In this document: positions 61,115 through 64,000 of the stretch, piece after piece
How the letters are laid out: every line of letters begins with the position of its first letter
How positions within the stretch are numbered: position 1 is the stretch's first letter
Translations under genes and position numbers: made by a program
The notes under the pieces: model-generated
Database searches by the model: none
What the model was told of the DNA's origin: nothing
Seen by the model: only the letters and a program-made list of their open reading frames with translations
Source of the DNA: Oenanthe sinensis
Taxonomy: Eukaryota; Streptophyta; Magnoliopsida; Apiales; Apiaceae
Length of the DNA stretch: 64,000 nucleotides
NCBI GenBank assembly: GCA_028671895.1
Contig: JAPMAC010000231.1
Coordinates: forward strand, 7,218,001 to 7,282,000
Reading direction: 5' to 3'

Positions 61115-62373
61115 AGCCAATAATGTTCCTACAAGATTTGAAAAGTTTTTTCCAAATTCAAACGAGTCAAGAATGAAGATACAAGTTGTTTCCGAGTTCG
61201 AACGAGTCAAGAATGAAGTCTCAAATTGTTATGAATTGTTTTGAAGTTTAAACGAGCCAATAATGCTCCTACAAGTGTTTACAAGTTGTTTCCATGTACA
61301 AACGAGTCAAGAATTAAGCTACCAGTTGTTTCCGAGTTCGAACGAGTCAAGAATGAAGCCTCAAATTGTTATGAATTGTTTTCATCTTAAAATGAACCAA
61401 TAATGTTCTTACAAGAGTTTACAAGTTGTCTCCATGTTCAAACGAGTCAAGAATGAAGCTAAAAGTTGTTTTCGAGTTCGAACGAGTCAAGAATGAAGCC
61501 TCAAATTGTTATGAATTGTTTTGATGTTTAAACGAGCCAATAATGCTCCTACAAGTGTTTACAAGTTATTTCCATGTTCAAACGAGTTAAGAATGAAGCT
61601 ACAAGTTGTTTCCGAGTTCGAACGAGTCAAGAATGAAGCCTCAAATTGTTATGAATTGTTTTGATGTTTAAACGAGCCAACAATGTTCCTACAAGAGTTT
61701 ACAAGTTGTTTCTATGTTTTAACGAGTCAAGAATAAAGCTAAAAGTTGTTTCAATGTTAGAACGAGTCAAGAATGAAATCATAAATTATTATGAGTTTTT
61801 TTATTTTTAAACGAGCCAATAATGCTCCTACAAGTGTTTACAAGTTGTTTCCATGTTCAAACGAGTCAAGAATGAAGCTACAAGTTGTTTCCAAGTTCGA
61901 ACGAGTCAAGAATGAAGTCTCAAATTGGTACGAATTGTTTTTATATTTAAACGAGACAATAATGCTCCTACAGGTGTTTACAAGTTGTTTCCATGTTCAA
62001 ACGAGACAAGAATGAAGCTACAAGGTGTTTTCGAGTTCGAACGACTCAAGAACGAAGTCTCAAATTGTTAAGAATTGTTTTTATGTTTAAACGAGTCAAT
62101 AATGCTCCTACAAGTGTTTAGAAGTTGTTTCCATGACTAAACGAGTCAAGAATGAAGCTACAAGTTGTTTCTGAGTTCGAACGTGTCAAGAATGAAACCT
62201 TAAATTGTTATGAATTGTTTTGATGTTTAAACGAGCCAATAATGCTCCTACAAGTGTTAACAAGTTGTTTCCATGTTCAAAAGAGACAAGAATAAAGCTA
62301 CTAGTTCTTTTCGAGTTTGAACGAGTCAAGAATGAAGTCATAAATTGTTATGAATTGTTTTCATGTTTAAACA
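61115..62373 (+). repeat. HOR unit 47, 9-mer between 5-mers, 1259 bp
   Basis: ABCDEFGIJ with GATTTGAAAAG in A, TTGGTACGAA in F and GAAGTCATAAATT in J. It has neither CATATG nor GAATTC. Private GTTGTCTCCATG in class C (about 61427). Confidence 0.92.
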
Positions 62374-63073
62374 AGCCAATAATGTTCCTACAAGATTTGA
62401 AAAGTTTTTTCCAAATTCAAACGAGTCAAGAATGAAGATACAAGTTGTTTCCGAGTTCGAACGAGTCAAGAATGAAGTCTCAAATTGTTATGAATTGTTT
62501 TGAAGTTTAAACGAGCCAATAATGCTCCTACAAGTGTTTACAAGTTGTTTCCATGTACAAACGAGTCAAGAATTAAGCTACCAGTTGTTTCCGAGTTCGA
62601 ACGAGTCAAGCATGAAGCCTCAAATTGTTATGAATTGTTTTCATCTTAAAATGAACCAATAATGTTCTTACAAGAGTTTACAAGTTGTTTCCATGTTCAA
62701 ACGAGTCAAGAATGAAGCTAAAAGTTGTTTTCGAGTTCGAACGAGTCAAGAATGAAGCCTCAAATTGTTATGAATTGTTTTGATGTTTAAACGAGCCAAT
62801 AATGCTCCTACAAGTGTTTAGAAGTTGTTTCCATGACTAAACGAGTCAAGAATGAAGCTACAAGTTGTTTCTGAGTTCGAACGTGTCAAGAATGAAACCT
62901 CAAATTGTTATGAATTGTTTTGTTGTTTAAACGAGCCAATAATGCTCCTACAAGTGTTAACAAGTTGTTTCCATGTTCAAAAGAGACAAGAATAAAGCTA
63001 CTAGTTCTTTTCGAGTTTGAACGAGTCAAGAATGAAGTCATAAATTGTTATGAATTGTTTTCATGTTTAAACA
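62374..63073 (+). repeat. HOR unit 48, 5-mer ABC(D/I)J, 700 bp
   Basis: The same joint and the same CAAGCATGAAG in B (about 62607) as unit 46, exactly 1959 bp upstream. Private TGTTGTTTAAACG before class J (about 62921). Confidence 0.92.
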
Positions 63074-63773
63074 AGCCAATAATGTTCCTACAAGATTTGA
63101 AAAGTTTTTTCCAAATTCAAACGAGTCAAGAATGAAGATACAAGTTGTTTCCGAGTTCGAACGAGTCAAGAATGAAGTCTCAAATTGTTATGAATTGTTT
63201 TGAAGTTTAAACGAGCCAATAATGCTCCTACAACTGTTTACAAGTTGTTTCCATGTACAAACGAGTCAAGAATTAAGCTACCAGTTGTTTCCGAGTTCGA
63301 ACGAGTCAAGAATGAAGCCTCAAATTGTTATGAATTGTTTTCATCTTAAAATGAACCAATAATGTTCTTACAAGAGTTTACAAGTTGTTTCCATGTTCAA
63401 ACGAGTCAAGAATGAAGCTAAAAGTTGTTTTCGAGTTCGAACGAGTCAAGAATGAAGCCTCAAATTGTTATGAATTGTTTTGATGTTTAAACGAGCCAAT
63501 AATGCTCCTACAAGTGTTTACAAGTTATTGCCATGTTCAAACGAGTTAAGAATGAAGCTACAAGTTGTTTCCGAGTTCGAACGAGTCAAGAATGAAGCCT
63601 CAAATTGTTATGAATTGTTTTGATGTTTAAACGAGCCAATAATGCTCCTACAAGTGTTAACAAGTTGTTTCCATGTTCAAAAGAGACAATAATAAAGCTA
63701 CTAGTTCTTTTCGAGTTTGAACGAGTCAAGAATGAAGTCTTAAATTGTTATGAATTGTTTTCATGTTTAAACA
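63074..63773 (+). repeat. HOR unit 49, 5-mer ABCDJ, 700 bp
   Basis: A different deletion from units 46 and 48: here class D is kept (CAAACGAGTTAAG about 63538) and class J (TGTTAACAAG about 63655) follows it, so E to I are missing. Private CAACTGTTTAC in B (about 63232), TTATTGCCATG in D (about 63525) and GACAATAATAAAG in J (about 63686). Confidence 0.92.
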
Positions 63774-64000
63774 AGCCAATAATGTTCCTACAAGATTTGA
63801 CAAGTTTTTTCCAAATTCAAACGAGTCAAGAATGAAGATACAAGTTGTTTCCGAGTTCGAACGAGTCAAGAATGAAGTCTCAAATTGTTATGAATTGTTT
63901 TGAAGTTTAAACGAGCCAATAATGCTCCTACAAGTGTTTACAAGTTGTTTCCATGTACAAACGAGTCAAGAATTAAGCTACCAGTTGTTTCCGAGTTTGA
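63774..64000 (+). repeat. HOR unit 50, partial (class A and part of B)
   Basis: Class A (63774-63913) has the usual GATTTGACAAG, not the GAAAAG form of units 46-49, and no CATATG. Class B is cut by the window edge after TTAAGCTACCAG. The array continues to the right. Confidence 0.93.

Larger units (their letters stand above)
1..64000 (+). repeat. Satellite DNA array, ~140-bp monomer, spans whole window
   Basis: The motif AGCCAATAAT (or a one- or two-base variant) recurs every 140 bp from base 1 to the end, always in the same orientation, with no interruption by other sequence. I count about 457 monomers in ten classes (A-J), grouped into 49 complete higher-order units plus one partial unit. 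Unit lengths are 1398-1399 (10-mer), 1258-1259 (9-mer), 700 (5-mer), and single cases of 1387 and 2098 bp. Adjacent classes differ from each other at many sites, whereas the same class in different units is nearly identical. This is the hallmark of higher-order repeats homogenised by unequal exchange or conversion. Known biology: arrays like this make up centromeric or other constitutive heterochromatin. Which compartment this is, and in which species, cannot be told from the sequence. No gene, RNA gene, mobile element or unique DNA was seen on either strand. Confidence 0.98.

Noticed and set aside
677..63835. Many short forward open frames of 70-117 codons with near-identical products, starting in TGATGTTTAAACGAG or ATTATGAGTTTT.
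   Set aside because: They recur once per higher-order unit as a direct consequence of the repeat. They stop and start at monomer-specific bases, cross monomer boundaries, change frame because 140 is not a multiple of three, and single-base variants (T6/T7 in class E) merge or split them. There is no domain, signal peptide or codon pattern.
1..64000. CRISPR-like array, because short motifs recur at regular spacing.
   Set aside because: The sequence between motifs is itself repeated and related, there are no unique spacers, no leader and no cas genes, and the period is 140 bp.
1..64000. Transposon or retroelement origin of the repeat (for example internal tandem repeats of an element).
   Set aside because: No terminal repeats, target-site duplications, transposase or polymerase coding, primer-binding site or polypurine tract was seen anywhere, and there is no non-satellite sequence to hold one.
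1..64000. Assembly artefact from collapsing or looping reads.
   Set aside because: Units carry private substitutions and several independent, linked markers, so copies are distinguishable. A looped assembly would give identical copies. Single places (4.2-6.3 kb, 60.4-63.8 kb) still deserve read support.
1..64000. Telomeric repeats or ribosomal spacer repeats.
   Set aside because: No TTTAGGG, TTAGGG or similar tandem hexamers or heptamers, and no rRNA gene or promoter-like unit is present.

Overview
The whole window is satellite DNA. It is one uninterrupted, head-to-tail tandem array on a single strand orientation, with no recognisable gene, RNA gene, transposon or unique sequence. The basic monomer is about 140 bp (consensus about 36% G+C), and roughly 457 monomers fill the 64 kb. 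Such a long array with higher-order organisation points to eukaryotic heterochromatin (centromeric, pericentromeric, subtelomeric or knob DNA). I do not recognise the satellite family and cannot name the species. The monomer consensus keeps its CpG sites (5 seen, about 4.6 expected from base composition), which fits poorly with a strongly CpG-depleted vertebrate genome.

There are four levels of organisation. (1) Each monomer is itself three related subunits of 50, 40 and 50 bp. (2) Ten monomer classes, called A to J here, follow one another in fixed order to make a higher-order repeat (HOR) of 1399 bp (10-mer ABCDEFGHIJ). (3) A shorter HOR of 1258 or 1259 bp (9-mer ABCDEFGIJ) lacks class H. 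(4) Through most of the window the 9-mer and 10-mer alternate strictly, giving a 19-mer super-repeat of 2657 or 2658 bp. The two forms also differ by linked base changes: in 9-mers class A carries CATATG, while in 10-mers the end of class B carries GAATTC. They therefore behave as two haplotypes, and exchanges between them can be mapped.

Region by region: 1-9081 is heterogeneous (three plain 10-mers, a fused 15-mer, a 10-mer with duplicated class D and no H, and a 10-mer with a 9-mer-like H/I junction). 9082-27684 holds seven perfect 9+10 alternations. 27685-32857 has the alternation broken by extra 9-mers. 32858-40831 holds three alternations, 40832-43348 two further 9-mers, and 43349-56637 five alternations. 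56638-63773 has no 10-mers: three 9-mers, then 5-mers made by two different internal deletions, with one more 9-mer between them. 63774-64000 is the start of the next unit, so the array continues beyond the right edge; the left edge also begins inside the array.

No coding capacity is credible. The short open frames are by-products of the repeat: 140 is not a multiple of three, so every frame shifts at each monomer. What the window does record is satellite evolution: unequal crossovers, short conversion tracts, segmental copying of multi-unit blocks and a palindrome-forming indel. All comparisons were made by eye against the sequence; no alignment was run.
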